Part shown: positions 25,762 to 35,353 of the stretch, in pieces
Layout: each line of letters opens with the position of its first letter
How positions within the stretch are numbered: position 1 is the first letter of the stretch
Assembly: GCA_039817415.1 (NCBI GenBank)
Contig: JBCBVV010000013.1
Location: 1-64,000 of the forward strand
Length of the DNA: 64,000 nucleotides
Source of the DNA: JALEFZ01 sp039817415
GTDB lineage: Bacteria > Bacteroidota > Bacteroidia > J057
Direction: 5' to 3'
Position numbers and translations under genes: made by a program
Notes under the pieces: generated by a model
What the model was told of the DNA's origin: nothing
Database searches by the model: none
What the model saw: only the letters and a program-made list of their open reading frames with translations

Positions 25762-26535
25762 TTATACCCTTTGTAGTTCTTGAGCAGGCAAAGCATGTAA
25801 GGTCTTGTAGTACAACTTCAAGGCCTTATGTTTTTCCTGATCAAAGACAAAGTCAATATCATCCATCAAATAAGTGTGAGCAAATTCAGGATCGATCTTG
25901 TAGTAACTTGCCCACTTTTTGGCGCTTTGGGCCCTTTGTGTTACTCCAACTTTCATGGCATGGTGAATTTTTCTTAGCAGAAAAGGGGAGAAGGACTCTT
26001 CTCTAAATGCCCAAACTGCGAAGGGGAAGCCAAGGCCAGTCAAGTGATACCAATGTTCAGATAGGTCATATTGGTAAGGGTATTGGTCTCTTATTCTAAT
26101 GGCTTCATCGCCAATGACGACTCCTGCATGATGATCCTTAATCCGACTAAAATCTCGTGATGTATGAGAATGGATGTGAAGGTCTTTCCTCCAATAATGT
26201 TTAAGAAGAATTCTGGCTAAGCCATTTGAACTTCTGGAATGCGGGTCTAAATGGATATGATCACATCTTTCAATAGGGAGCTTTGAAAAAATGAATACAG
26301 AATTCACTGGCCCTTTGGCACCTATGCAAAAGTCTGGAAGGATTTTTATGTGTTGGAAATTGGAAAGTGCGCCTACTGGGATAAGGGCCATGTCAGCTTC
26401 TCCTCGCTTCAATGCCTTGGCACAGTCTGCTGGAGCTAGCAGTTGAAGGTCAACTTCCCCTTCTGTGAAAACTTGCTCAAACCCATCCATAAAGGGGCGG
26501 GTGTTGATATAGGAGACCATGGCTATTTTTGGCAT
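25762..26535 (-). CDS. mqnA: Chorismate dehydratase MqnA (futalosine menaquinone pathway)
   Basis: It converts chorismate to 3-enolpyruvyl-benzoate, the first step of futalosine-dependent menaquinone synthesis. The periplasmic-binding-protein-like fold is recognisable from MVSYINTRPFM at the start, GEADMALIPVGAL, and DPHSRSSNGLARILL, the MqnA active-site strand. Its length of 257 aa is usual. The gene is the last of three on the minus strand with the histidine phosphatase and mqnE. It converges with thrA, leaving one base between them. Confidence 0.9.
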   Translation of the reverse strand: MPKIAMVSYINTRPFMDGFEQVFTEGEVDLQLLAPADCAKALKRGEADMALIPVGALSNFQHIKILPDFCIGAKGPVNSVFIFSKLPIERCDHIHLDPHSRSSNGLARILLKHYWRKDLHIHSHTSRDFSRIKDHHAGVVIGDEAIRIRDQYPYQYDLSEHWYHLTGLGFPFAVWAFREESFSPFLLRKIHHAMKVGVTQRAQSAKKWASYYKIDPEFAHTYLMDDIDFVFDQEKHKALKLYYKTLHALPAQELQRV

Positions 26536-26551
26536 AAGAACGATTTATTGA

Positions 26552-27178
26552 TTATCCCATGACAACATTTTTCAAATGCTTGGTATCATTCAACTGAATG
26601 AGACGACCACTTTGCTTGGGCTCAAACTGCATGATGCTAACCGCGGTGTTATCATGTTTGTATTTCTCCATCTCAGACATATGTTCTTTCAAGAGGTTAC
26701 TAATGATAATACGTAATTGCCTTCCATGTGAACACATGAGGTAGGTTGCCTCATCCGGTCCATCAAATATCTTATCAAAGAAATTCTTGGTTCTATCCCA
26801 AGCTTGTATGGGAGATTCGCCTTTTTCTACACTCAAGTGTAAATCTCCCTCCGTCCACTTTTGAATCAGGCCGTGGAATTCTGCTCTTTGTTCTACTGTA
26901 GGAACCACACCTTCATGAATTCCCCAGCTAAACTCATTTAAGGCTGGCTCGACCTTGAGATCATAGCCATGAATTCGCCAAGGTGCAATTGTCTGATGCG
27001 TTCTTTTGAGTCCGCTGACGAATACTTTGTCGAAGGAAATATGGTTGTAGGCTTCAAACAAGGCTTGTGCCTGTCTTTTGCCGTGTTCATTTAGGTTTGA
27101 ATCAATACCGCTCCCCTGAACAATCCCCTTTCGATTGTAATCAGTTTCTCCATGTCGAACGAAAAAGATCTGTATCAT
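26552..27178 (-). CDS. Histidine phosphatase family protein
   Basis: It has the phosphoglycerate-mutase fold: FVRHGETDYNRKGIVQG with the catalytic His (residue 8-10 region), a second His in MCSHGRQLRI, and the conserved Arg in FVSGLKRTHQT. Such enzymes are phosphatases on small metabolites as well as mutases; the substrate is unknown. It lies between mqnE and mqnA with 16-23 base gaps, so it is almost certainly in the menaquinone transcript. A phosphatase role in that context is inference only. Confidence 0.85.
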   Translation of the reverse strand: MIQIFFVRHGETDYNRKGIVQGSGIDSNLNEHGKRQAQALFEAYNHISFDKVFVSGLKRTHQTIAPWRIHGYDLKVEPALNEFSWGIHEGVVPTVEQRAEFHGLIQKWTEGDLHLSVEKGESPIQAWDRTKNFFDKIFDGPDEATYLMCSHGRQLRIIISNLLKEHMSEMEKYKHDNTAVSIMQFEPKQSGRLIQLNDTKHLKNVVMG

Positions 27179-27201
27179 AAAAATGTATTTCTTTTTCTTT
27201 G

Positions 27202-28374
27202 CTACTCCACATTTACTAAGACATCCACGCCTTCAAACTCTTCTACCTGATAGTCATGGATGACATTATACAAGGTGTCCCTTTCAATAGGATGCATGTC
27301 TGCTGCCTTGATGATGTCGATCAATTCGGGGGTAGACATGGATGGATTTTGATCTTCTGCACCCGCCATGGAGTAAATTTTAGTGGTATCGTCAATGGTT
27401 CCATCCACATCATTTACACCTAATGCAAGTGATAATTGGGCGGTTTTCTTTCCGATCATTGGCCAGTATGCTTTGATGTGATCAAAGTTGTCCATGAAAA
27501 TTCTGGCAATGGCATAATTTTTCAAATCCTCAATCACAGAAACCTCCTCCAGATGAGACAATTCATTGTTTTGGTTTCTAAATTTCAGGGGAATGAAGGT
27601 TTGAAATCCACCCGTTCTATCCTGAAGCTCCCGTAAGCGATTCATATGGTCGACTCTGTGTGCATAATTTTCTACATGACCATAGAGCATGGTGGCATTA
27701 GATCTATGACCTAATTCATGTAGAGTTTCATGCATATCTAGCCATTCCTGAGAACTACATTTTCCTCCTGCAATGTCCTCACGAATAGCTTCATCGAATA
27801 TTTCTGCTCCCCCTCCTGGCATAGAATCAAGTCCTGCATTAATCATGGCTTGAAGGCCTTCTTTATAAGAAACCTTAGCCTTTTTGAAGATGTAATGATA
27901 CTCTACAGGCGTAAGAGCCTTGATATGTAATTCAGGCCTGTGTTCCTTGATGGCCCTAAATAAATCCTGGTAAAACTGGTAATTATATTGAGGAAGAACT
28001 CCTCCTACAATGTGAACTTCAGTAACGGGTTTTCCGTCATAAGCCTTGATCTTATCCATCATTTCATCAAGGGTAGCTTCCCATCCGTCCTCACGCTTTT
28101 TGATCTTTCTTGAATAGGAACAAAAAGAGCATGTATAGATACAGACATTGGTAGGCTCTACATGAAAATTCCTGTTGAAATAGGTTCTTTTTCCATGTTT
28201 TGCTTTCCTAATATGATTCGCTAATAGCCCCAGGAATGGAAGTTCACTGTGCTGATATAGGTACAAGGCATCTTCTTGAGTGATTCTTTCACCCGCCATG
28301 ACCTTGGCTGAAATCTGCTTTTCTTCGGCTGTAAGCCTGTTTTTGTTGAGCAATTCTCCTAACATAGACCTCAT
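27202..28374 (-). CDS. mqnE: Aminofutalosine synthase MqnE (radical SAM)
   Basis: A radical SAM enzyme that joins 3-enolpyruvyl-benzoate to a SAM-derived adenosyl unit to give aminofutalosine. The 4Fe-4S motif CxxxCxxC is Cys78, Cys82 and Cys85. The segment GLDSMPGGGAEIFDE identifies MqnE rather than MqnC. Its length of 390 aa is usual; the ATG at 28374 or 28365 is possible. It heads the mqnE-phosphatase-mqnA transcript. An 18-bp perfect palindrome lies 20 bases upstream. The other pathway genes (mqnB/mtn, mqnC, mqnD) are not in the window. Confidence 0.93.
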   Translation of the reverse strand: MRSMLGELLNKNRLTAEEKQISAKVMAGERITQEDALYLYQHSELPFLGLLANHIRKAKHGKRTYFNRNFHVEPTNVCIYTCSFCSYSRKIKKREDGWEATLDEMMDKIKAYDGKPVTEVHIVGGVLPQYNYQFYQDLFRAIKEHRPELHIKALTPVEYHYIFKKAKVSYKEGLQAMINAGLDSMPGGGAEIFDEAIREDIAGGKCSSQEWLDMHETLHELGHRSNATMLYGHVENYAHRVDHMNRLRELQDRTGGFQTFIPLKFRNQNNELSHLEEVSVIEDLKNYAIARIFMDNFDHIKAYWPMIGKKTAQLSLALGVNDVDGTIDDTTKIYSMAGAEDQNPSMSTPELIDIIKAADMHPIERDTLYNVIHDYQVEEFEGVDVLVNVE

Positions 28375-28808
28375 GCTGCAAGTTAGTGCAAATTTTTCAG
28401 AAATTTCTGAAAGTTTCTCTAGATAGTTACGAACGTAAGGCTTTCAGGTTGTCCCGATAAATGTAGAAAGGCCATGGCTGGCAAAAAAACAGACTTGTTC
28501 TCTGATAGATGATTTTTGTTAGGTCATAAGAGATAAGGGGGACAATAATGTCTGATTGTTAAGAATTCGTTACGAAATTTCGGATATCATCACAGAATCT
28601 GGGAATTTATAAAAGCATTAAAAAGAATATTTGTGTGTAATGATATTTTCTCAATATATTAATCCTCTGAACCTTTATCAGGGCCGAAAAATTCTGGAGT
28701 TTTTGGTTCGTTCAAACATAAGGGTCCACTCATTACCTTAACATATTTTTTTGTTACAGCCGCTGTAGGATTTGTATAGCAGGGCTTTTTATCAATTCGG
28801 CTGAATTT
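28375..28808. other. Divergent intergenic region between mqnE and the SNF2 gene
   Basis: 434 bases without a coding frame of note. It holds the palindrome at 28395-28412 near mqnE. On the plus strand it is A/T-rich with several T-runs before the helicase start. I see no tRNA, terminator or riboswitch in it and no convincing -33/-7 pair. Confidence 0.6.
28395..28412. promoter_or_regulatory. 18-bp perfect palindrome upstream of mqnE, candidate operator
   Basis: The sequence TTTCAGAAATTTCTGAAA reads the same on both strands. It ends 20 bases before the mqnE start codon, a place where a repressor could block transcription or translation initiation of the menaquinone operon. No neighbouring regulator gene is present, and a chance origin in A/T-rich DNA remains possible. 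Confidence 0.45.
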
Positions 28809-31667
28809 ATGCGATTAGTTGATCCCGCATTACCTTTCAAAGTAGTTTATGCAACGTATCACCATGAATACCTGGGATATCTGATCTCTGCGCACTACGT
28901 TCAGTTACTTCCTAATGGTTCGCTCAGCCTGGTTCATCAACATGCCTATCCAGAAAATATGGAGCAATTCTCTGCTGAACTGGATGATGTGGACAGAGAG
29001 TTGATTCAACTAGCGGGTGAAATTAGTCCCAAAGAAATTGTAAAGCGTTTTGGTGGGAAGCCAAGAAATGAAGTTGAATTTTTTATCAAAAAGTTTGACG
29101 GTGAAATCAAAAAATTGGCCAAAAGCTTTATCCAGAGAAAGTTAGCGCAAATTCTTCCCTTGCTCCCTACAAGGAGAGTCTTCAGCATGGGAAATGACAG
29201 CTATCCTGCCCATACTGAATTAGATGTTTTAGACGAAAAGGCTACTGTCTTATTCCACTTTAGAAGGCATGAGATATTTACCCAATATTTTCCGACGATT
29301 AAGTTGAGAGGAGAAAAAATCGACTTCCAGTTTAAGGATGCGGTTTTGCTATGCATGGAGCCTGCTTGGATGCTCTTGAATGGGGAAGTTTTTACCTTTG
29401 AACAAGAGGTAGAAGGGGCAAAATTGAAGCCCTTTTTGAATAAAAAGAATATTGCTATTCCCAAGGAAAAAGAGGATGTCTATTACCAAAAATTCATCAC
29501 TCAGATTGTAGAACGCTACGATATTTCAGCCAAGGGATTTAGAATTAGAGATATCCATGCCATCCCAGAATTTTCTATTCAAGTAAAGGAAAACAATGGA
29601 GACAGCTTTTCCTTCCTACGAGAGGTGACCTATGGGAACTTTACCCTTGCTTTAGATGATCCCAATAGGGTAAAGGCAAAAATGGTCAAGATGGATGATG
29701 AAATTACCTTTTTCAGAATTCTCCGAGATAAGGCAAAAGAAAAAGAGATTGAAGATTTTCTGAGTACCATTCAACCCAACCCTAATAGCCTTACCCCCTG
29801 GGAGTATGTGGAGAAAGAAAGTGGGCTAGGATGGATCTCCAACAACAAGGACCTTATACTGGAGCAGGGAATAGAGATCGTTCAAAAGGATCAACATTAC
29901 CATCTGAATCTTGTAAGGCCTCAAATTGAGTTGACTACGGAGGAAGAAGGAGACTGGTTTGACATCAAAGCAGTGGTTAGAATTGGTGAATTTGTTATTC
30001 CCTTTATTAAGTTCAGAAACTACATTCTGAAGAATCAACGGGAGTATGAACTGCCAGATGGAAGCATTGCCATTCTTCCTGAAGAATGGTTTTCAGACTA
30101 CCGTCACCTGATGGAGGTCTCCGAACAAAGGAATGGGGATACCATTAGCATCAAAAGATACCAGGCACCTCTGCTCAATCTTCCTTCAACCAATAGGAAT
30201 GATGCAGATTGGATTGAGTCGATCAAGAACTTAAAGAATGTTCCCTATGTCGATCCTCCAAAAACCCTAAATGCCACCCTACGCAATTATCAGCAGGAAG
30301 GGTACAATTGGATAAATTTCCTAAAAAGCTTTGGCATGGGAGGAATTCTAGCAGATGATATGGGATTGGGTAAAACCATTCAAACGTTGGCTTTTTTGCT
30401 ACATGAGCAAGAAGAGGGCAATGAAGTTCCATCATTGATCATACTGCCTACTTCTTTGATTCACAACTGGTGTAATGAGGCAAGAAAATTTGCTCCCAGT
30501 TTGAAAGTTCTCGTCCATACAGGGGTATCTAGGAGAAAAGACCTTGAGCACTTTTCTAAATTTGACATTATCCTGACTACCTATGGAATTGTTCGTCAAG
30601 ATATCAAACACCTAAAAGGCTTTCCATTTCACTACGTGATTTTGGACGAGAGCCAGATGATAAAAAATCCAGAATCCAAGACTGCCAAAGCCATCCGTAA
30701 GTTGGTTTCTCATCATAGACTCTCCCTCACGGGTACACCTATAGAGAATACCGTCATGGATATTTGGTCGCAAATGGCCTTCTTAAATCCAGGGTTGCTA
30801 GGAAATGAGACCTTTTTCAAGCGTTTCTATGTAAATCCCATTGAAAGAAGCAAAGATGTTAAGCGTTCTGCCAAGCTGAGACGGATCATTTCTCCTTTTA
30901 TCCTAAGAAGGAAGAAGAATCAGGTGGAAAAAGACCTTCCACCTAAAATTGAGAAGCTGCAGTACTGTGACATGATTGAATCTCAGGAGAAAATGTACGA
31001 GGATGTGAAAAACACCTACCGTAACTACCTGATGGAATTGATTAGTCAGAATGCGTGGAAGAAAAATAAGCTCAACATTCTAACTGGTCTTCAGAAGCTT
31101 CGTCAAATCGCCATCCACCCAAAGATGGTCGAGCCAGATGCCTATGAATTGAAAGATTCAGGTAAGTACAAGGAAGTTAAACGACTCCTTCAACAGGTCA
31201 TCGAAAGCGATGGGTCAAAAGTGTTGATATTCAGTCAATTCGTAAAAATGCTTCACCTGCTTAGGGATGATTTAGAAGCAGAGGGCATTCGCTATAACTA
31301 CCTTGATGGAAGTACAAAGGATCGTCAGGGACAGGTAGATACCTTTCAGAAAGACAAGGGAATAAAGGTGTTTCTGATTAGTCTAAAAGCTGGTGGTGTA
31401 GGGCTGAACCTTACGGCTGCGGATTATGTCTTCATTTTGGATCCGTGGTGGAACCCAGCGGTTGAAAACCAAGCCATTGATAGATCTCACAGGATAGGCC
31501 AGAAAAAGACGGTTTTCTATTATAAGTTTATCACTAAGGACTCTATAGAGGAGAAAATCCTGGGGTTACAGCGAAAGAAGGCCCAATTGTCAGACGATAT
31601 CATTTCGGTGGAGGAAGACATCTACAAATCGCTTGACGCAGTCGATTTGGAAGAGCTATTGGCCTAG
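28809..31667 (+). CDS. SNF2-family DEAD/DEAH-box helicase-like ATPase
   Basis: A 952-residue protein. The first ~490 residues are unrecognised but include VRIGEFVIPFIKFRNYIL, typical of bacterial SNF2 proteins. The ATPase has Walker A LADDMGLGKTIQT, motif II DESQMIKNP, motif III LTGTPIEN, and in the second lobe SLKAGGVGLNLTAAD and DRSHRIGQ. Such proteins translocate on duplex DNA and act in repair, transcription or defence. I find no SWIM zinc finger or nuclease domain. It lies alone, followed by a strong hairpin at 31689, with a cyclophilin gene converging on it. Confidence 0.92.
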   Translation: MRLVDPALPFKVVYATYHHEYLGYLISAHYVQLLPNGSLSLVHQHAYPENMEQFSAELDDVDRELIQLAGEISPKEIVKRFGGKPRNEVEFFIKKFDGEIKKLAKSFIQRKLAQILPLLPTRRVFSMGNDSYPAHTELDVLDEKATVLFHFRRHEIFTQYFPTIKLRGEKIDFQFKDAVLLCMEPAWMLLNGEVFTFEQEVEGAKLKPFLNKKNIAIPKEKEDVYYQKFITQIVERYDISAKGFRIRDIHAIPEFSIQVKENNGDSFSFLREVTYGNFTLALDDPNRVKAKMVKMDDEITFFRILRDKAKEKEIEDFLSTIQPNPNSLTPWEYVEKESGLGWISNNKDLILEQGIEIVQKDQHYHLNLVRPQIELTTEEEGDWFDIKAVVRIGEFVIPFIKFRNYILKNQREYELPDGSIAILPEEWFSDYRHLMEVSEQRNGDTISIKRYQAPLLNLPSTNRNDADWIESIKNLKNVPYVDPPKTLNATLRNYQQEGYNWINFLKSFGMGGILADDMGLGKTIQTLAFLLHEQEEGNEVPSLIILPTSLIHNWCNEARKFAPSLKVLVHTGVSRRKDLEHFSKFDIILTTYGIVRQDIKHLKGFPFHYVILDESQMIKNPESKTAKAIRKLVSHHRLSLTGTPIENTVMDIWSQMAFLNPGLLGNETFFKRFYVNPIERSKDVKRSAKLRRIISPFILRRKKNQVEKDLPPKIEKLQYCDMIESQEKMYEDVKNTYRNYLMELISQNAWKKNKLNILTGLQKLRQIAIHPKMVEPDAYELKDSGKYKEVKRLLQQVIESDGSKVLIFSQFVKMLHLLRDDLEAEGIRYNYLDGSTKDRQGQVDTFQKDKGIKVFLISLKAGGVGLNLTAADYVFILDPWWNPAVENQAIDRSHRIGQKKTVFYYKFITKDSIEEKILGLQRKKAQLSDDIISVEEDIYKSLDAVDLEELLA

Positions 31668-31688
31668 CAGCGTGATACGTCTAAGAGA

Positions 31689-31737
31689 AATCCTCATGTA
31701 CCGAATTCATGTTGATTCCAGTACATGAGGATTTTTT
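31689..31737. terminator. Intrinsic terminator after the SNF2 gene
   Basis: A 13-bp perfect stem (31689-31701 with 31721-31733) with a 19-base loop is followed by T6. It lies between the convergent helicase and cyclophilin genes and may serve both. Confidence 0.85.
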
Positions 31738-31763
31738 GTTTAGAACAAGCTTGAAATTAAGCT

Positions 31764-32501
31764 CTACTTCTTTTTCATCTCTGGATACTCAAATCCATAG
31801 GTTTTGGTAATTTTTTTCTTCTTCATCACCATGACCTCCATGGTCATTGAAATATCTTCTGCTGGAACACTGCCATTGACCTTTTGGCTAGCGATTGTGT
31901 CAATGAGTTCGATTCCAGAAATCACCTCTCCAAATACCGTGTAATTCATGTCTAGGAAGGGCGTCCCTCCCAATTCTTTGTATACTTCTTTTTGGGCATC
32001 AGAAATGGTAAAGGTGGGGTTTTGCATTTTTACCCTCATTTCCATGTTAGCTAGCTCAGATTCACTCATGGGTTTTCCTTGAACAATGTAGAACTGAGAG
32101 CCTGAGGATTCTTTCTTGGGATTTACACGGTCGCCTTGTCGTGCAGCAGCCAGGGCGCCTTTTTTGTGATAAAGGGCAGGATCAAACTCTGCTGGAATGG
32201 TATATCCTGGTCCTCCTGAACCCGCTCGGTTTTTGGTTTTTGGGTCTTTAGAAAGCGGGTCTCCACCTTGAATCATAAAGTCCTTGATGACTCGATGAAA
32301 GGTGGTGCTATCAAAAAATCCTTCGCCTGCAAGCTTTAAGAAATTGGTTCTGTGCTTCGGAGTCTCTGGATACAAGCGAATGACCATTTCTCCGAAAGAG
32401 GTGGTCAATTTGACGAGACTATCTTTTTTGCTGGGCTTTTGTTGTGGGAAAACACTCAAACTGGCTGCCATCAGGGCAATCAACAATAGGTATCTGAACA
32501 T
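31764..32501 (-). CDS. Secreted cyclophilin-type peptidyl-prolyl isomerase
   Basis: After a signal peptide (1-20), the cyclophilin core is complete: FHRVIKDFMIQGGDP, GSGGPGYTIPAEF and the substrate-binding SGSQFYIVQG. An insertion of ~35 residues follows (about 148-180), as in several Bacteroidota cyclophilins. It should speed proline isomerisation of exported proteins in the periplasm. The C-terminus is lysine-rich (MVMKKKKITKTYG, ending EMKKK). It converges with the SNF2 gene. Upstream lies a divergent lipoprotein gene. Confidence 0.9.
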   Translation of the reverse strand: MFRYLLLIALMAASLSVFPQQKPSKKDSLVKLTTSFGEMVIRLYPETPKHRTNFLKLAGEGFFDSTTFHRVIKDFMIQGGDPLSKDPKTKNRAGSGGPGYTIPAEFDPALYHKKGALAAARQGDRVNPKKESSGSQFYIVQGKPMSESELANMEMRVKMQNPTFTISDAQKEVYKELGGTPFLDMNYTVFGEVISGIELIDTIASQKVNGSVPAEDISMTMEVMVMKKKKITKTYGFEYPEMKKK

Positions 32502-32604
32502 ATATCTTGATTTTATAAAGAATGTAGGTAAGTTGATAACTCTTTACACAAAATGAAAATGAGTCCTGTAAATTACTTTCACAGGCTAAATAAATGAAAA
32601 GGTA

Positions 32605-33075
32605 ATGCGTGCCGGAAAGATATGTAGTGGATTATTGGCTCTTAGCCTTCTTGCTTTGAGTGCTTGTTATTATCCTCAGGAGGGCGCCTTGAGTGAGGAG
32701 GCTAGAACTGAATTGGCTATTTATGCTGGAAAATCAGTTTCCATTCAGAAGAAATACATCAAATTGATGGATGTGATGGCACTTCTCCTGAAAGAAGGGC
32801 TTGAAATTGGAGACAATGATGTAGCCATGGATCATCTCCGTACCTTCTACCACAACAACACAACAGCCTTAAAGCAGATTAGCCATGAATTTAATGGTTG
32901 GTACAGATATTCCACATCTCAGGAGCGCTCAGACTTTTTTAAAGCCATCAATGAACAGCCCTCAGCTGCGCAGCTAAAATGGATGGTTCCTCAATTTAGA
33001 AATCGAATTTCTTACAATCTTGACTGGGAAAACGAGTATAATATCCTTGTTGGTTTCCTTGATATTCACCGATAG
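32605..33075 (+). CDS. Small lipoprotein, unknown function
   Basis: The N-terminus MRAGKICSGLLALSLLALSAC gives a lipoprotein signal with lipobox LSAC (Cys21). The mature part is about 135 residues, mainly helical, with no family I recognise. It begins 103 bases after the divergent cyclophilin start and ends one base before the convergent ABC exporter gene. Envelope anchoring is predicted; nothing else can be said. Confidence 0.75.
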   Translation: MRAGKICSGLLALSLLALSACYYPQEGALSEEARTELAIYAGKSVSIQKKYIKLMDVMALLLKEGLEIGDNDVAMDHLRTFYHNNTTALKQISHEFNGWYRYSTSQERSDFFKAINEQPSAAQLKWMVPQFRNRISYNLDWENEYNILVGFLDIHR

Positions 33076-33076
33076 G

Positions 33077-34894
33077 TCAAGATTCTGCCTGTGCATACAG
33101 GTCTTTGTATAGCCCCTCTTGCTGAATGAGTTCAGCATGGGTTCCTGTCTGGACTATGCTTCCTTCCTTTAAGACAATAATTTGGTCCGCATGCACTACT
33201 GTTGAAAGTCTATGGGCTATGATAATAGAAGTTCTATTTTCCATGAGGTTGTTCAATGCCTTTTGTACGATGGCTTCGGACTGTGTATCTAAATTCGAGG
33301 TAGCTTCGTCCAAGATCAGGATTTCGGGATTTCTGAATAAAGCCCTTGCGATAGAAATACGTTGTCGTTGACCTCCGGAAAGCCTTGTCCCTCTTTCCCC
33401 CAATAAGGTATCATACCCATTTGGAAGTGTCATGATAAACTCGTGTGCAAAGGCGGATTTGGCTGCCTCAATGACTTTATCCTTTACTTCCATCCCCGCA
33501 CCAAAGGCAATGTTGTTGAAAACCGTATCATGGAATAGAATGGCCTCTTGATCCACCATGCCCAAAACTGACCGATAGCTTTCGAGATCTAACTCTTTGA
33601 TGTTTTTGCCATCGAGTGCCAAACTACCTGATTCTGGATCGTACATTCTCATAACGAGTTTAGCTAGGGTAGACTTCCCACTTCCAGATGGGCCAACTAA
33701 GGCCAGGGACTTACCCTTGGGCAATTCAAGCGTTATTTTATGCAAGACCTGTTCTTCTCCATAGGAAAAGGAGACGTCCTCAACTGTCAGCTTTTGATCA
33801 AAACGAGCAAGTGTAGCTTGTGGACTAGAGCTGATTTCTGGCGCAATTTTGAAGAGTTCCTCAATTCTTTCATAGGCTGCCAGCCCTTTTTGAACCTTTG
33901 TCAAGGCATTTGAATAGAATTTAATAGGACCTAACAATTGGCTAAATACTGCGACAAAGCCAAGAAATTCGGAACGTTTTAAACCAGCTCCTTCATCCAA
34001 AATCAAGGTCCCCGCAAAATAAATGATCGCGCAAACTACAATTACACTTAGGACTTCGGTTAGGGGGGAAGCGAGTTCAGCTTGCCTTCTGATACTTACC
34101 TGGAAGGATCTATAGGCTGTGTTTTCAGCCTCATATTTGTCTTTGACGTATTGCTCTTTTTGAAAGGCCTTGATAATATTGATTCCTCCAAGATATTCAT
34201 CGAGTAGGGCTACCAACTTGCCTAATACGACTTGACCTTCCTTCGTTTTTCTTTTCAACGGCCCACGAATTCTTCCAATTACCAAGGCAGTCAAGGGCAA
34301 TACAATCAAAGTAAACAAGGTCAATTTCCAGGAAATGAAGAATAATGTCAGCAGGAAGAACATCAGATTGAGTGGTTCTCGAATCAAAACAAGCAACGTC
34401 CCATTAACTGCCTCGCGCACGACGTTTACATCCGAAACACTCAAACTTATTAGATCGCCTTTTTTTCTCATGGTAAAAAAAGCGCTATCCTGTATGAGCA
34501 AATGTCCGAAAACTTTATTTCTAAGGGCATACATAATACCCTGTTCAAATGGGGCAATGAAATAAGAACCTAGGTATCTTGCTGTGTTTTTGATTAGGAT
34601 GGAGCCAAATAGGAAGATACAGAAATAAAGCAGCATATTTTGCCTGCCCAATTGTTCTATTCCTTGATAAAGCTGGAAATAAGCATGCGTTTTTATAGAA
34701 TTTGGATCTAGCCAATCTAGTGGGGTAGTAGGAGGAATGATGGCTTGTTCGGCAAATAGGATTTCGAGAAAAGGAATGATGGCCAATAGACTGACCGTAT
34801 TAAAGATGGTGTATAGAATCAGGCAGAATATGGCGACCATCCCTAGTCCATAATAGGGTTTCCCATAATTGATAATTCTAAAATAGCTTTGCAT
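33077..34894 (-). CDS. ABC exporter (fused permease-ATPase), MsbA-like
   Basis: A half-size exporter of ~605 residues. Six membrane segments lie in about 1-330, then an ATPase with Walker A GPSGSGKST, signature LSGGQRQR, Walker B ILILDEATSNLDTQ and the H-loop IAHRLST. It is of the lipid/multidrug MsbA type and likely forms a homodimer in the inner membrane; substrate is unknown. The open frame extends 13 codons upstream, but MQSYFRIINYGKPYYG is the family-like start, so I use 34894. The gene diverges from rbfA. Confidence 0.9.
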   Translation of the reverse strand: MQSYFRIINYGKPYYGLGMVAIFCLILYTIFNTVSLLAIIPFLEILFAEQAIIPPTTPLDWLDPNSIKTHAYFQLYQGIEQLGRQNMLLYFCIFLFGSILIKNTARYLGSYFIAPFEQGIMYALRNKVFGHLLIQDSAFFTMRKKGDLISLSVSDVNVVREAVNGTLLVLIREPLNLMFFLLTLFFISWKLTLFTLIVLPLTALVIGRIRGPLKRKTKEGQVVLGKLVALLDEYLGGINIIKAFQKEQYVKDKYEAENTAYRSFQVSIRRQAELASPLTEVLSVIVVCAIIYFAGTLILDEGAGLKRSEFLGFVAVFSQLLGPIKFYSNALTKVQKGLAAYERIEELFKIAPEISSSPQATLARFDQKLTVEDVSFSYGEEQVLHKITLELPKGKSLALVGPSGSGKSTLAKLVMRMYDPESGSLALDGKNIKELDLESYRSVLGMVDQEAILFHDTVFNNIAFGAGMEVKDKVIEAAKSAFAHEFIMTLPNGYDTLLGERGTRLSGGQRQRISIARALFRNPEILILDEATSNLDTQSEAIVQKALNNLMENRTSIIIAHRLSTVVHADQIIVLKEGSIVQTGTHAELIQQEGLYKDLYAQAES

Positions 34895-34969
34895 TTTGTA
34901 CTTTCGCCTAATCTCAATGTAGAATAAGACCAACGAAGGTAACTAAATATTTTAAGGAGAATTCAGCAA

Positions 34970-35350
34970 ATGCCTGAAACGAAAGTACAGAAGAAACTGA
35001 ATAAGCTGATTCAACAAGAACTGAGCGATTTGCTTCGTATGGAGCATGCCTATACGCCAGGGGTTATGTTGACAGTGAGTGGGGTTAGAATTACGGCTGA
35101 TTTTAGCTTGGCCAAGGTATTTATTACGGTTTTCCCTGACCAAAAATTGGAGGAAGCGGTTAAGGAATTGAATAAAAACTCATGGGAAGTGAGGAGGTCT
35201 CTGGCTGCTAGAATCCGAAATAAAATCAGGAAAATACCAGAATTGGATTTTCAAGAGGATGATTCCTTTAAGGAGGCTGACAGAATTAGTCGCTTATTAG
35301 ATACCCTAGATATTCCCGAAGAATCTGAGGACGAGGAAAAGGGAGAATAA
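34970..35350 (+). CDS. rbfA: Ribosome-binding factor A
   Basis: A small cold-response factor that helps mature the 16S rRNA 5' end on the 30S subunit. The KH-like fold is recognised from KLNKLIQQELSDLLR at the start, LTVSGVRITADFSLAKVFITVF and the IRKIPELDFQEDDSFKEADRISRLL C-terminal segment. Its length of 126 aa is typical. An SD-like AAGGAGA lies about 10 bases upstream. It precedes the LolC/E-like gene by 3 bases, a pairing seen in Bacteroidota. Confidence 0.93.
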   Translation: MPETKVQKKLNKLIQQELSDLLRMEHAYTPGVMLTVSGVRITADFSLAKVFITVFPDQKLEEAVKELNKNSWEVRRSLAARIRNKIRKIPELDFQEDDSFKEADRISRLLDTLDIPEESEDEEKGE

Positions 35351-35353
35351 TTT

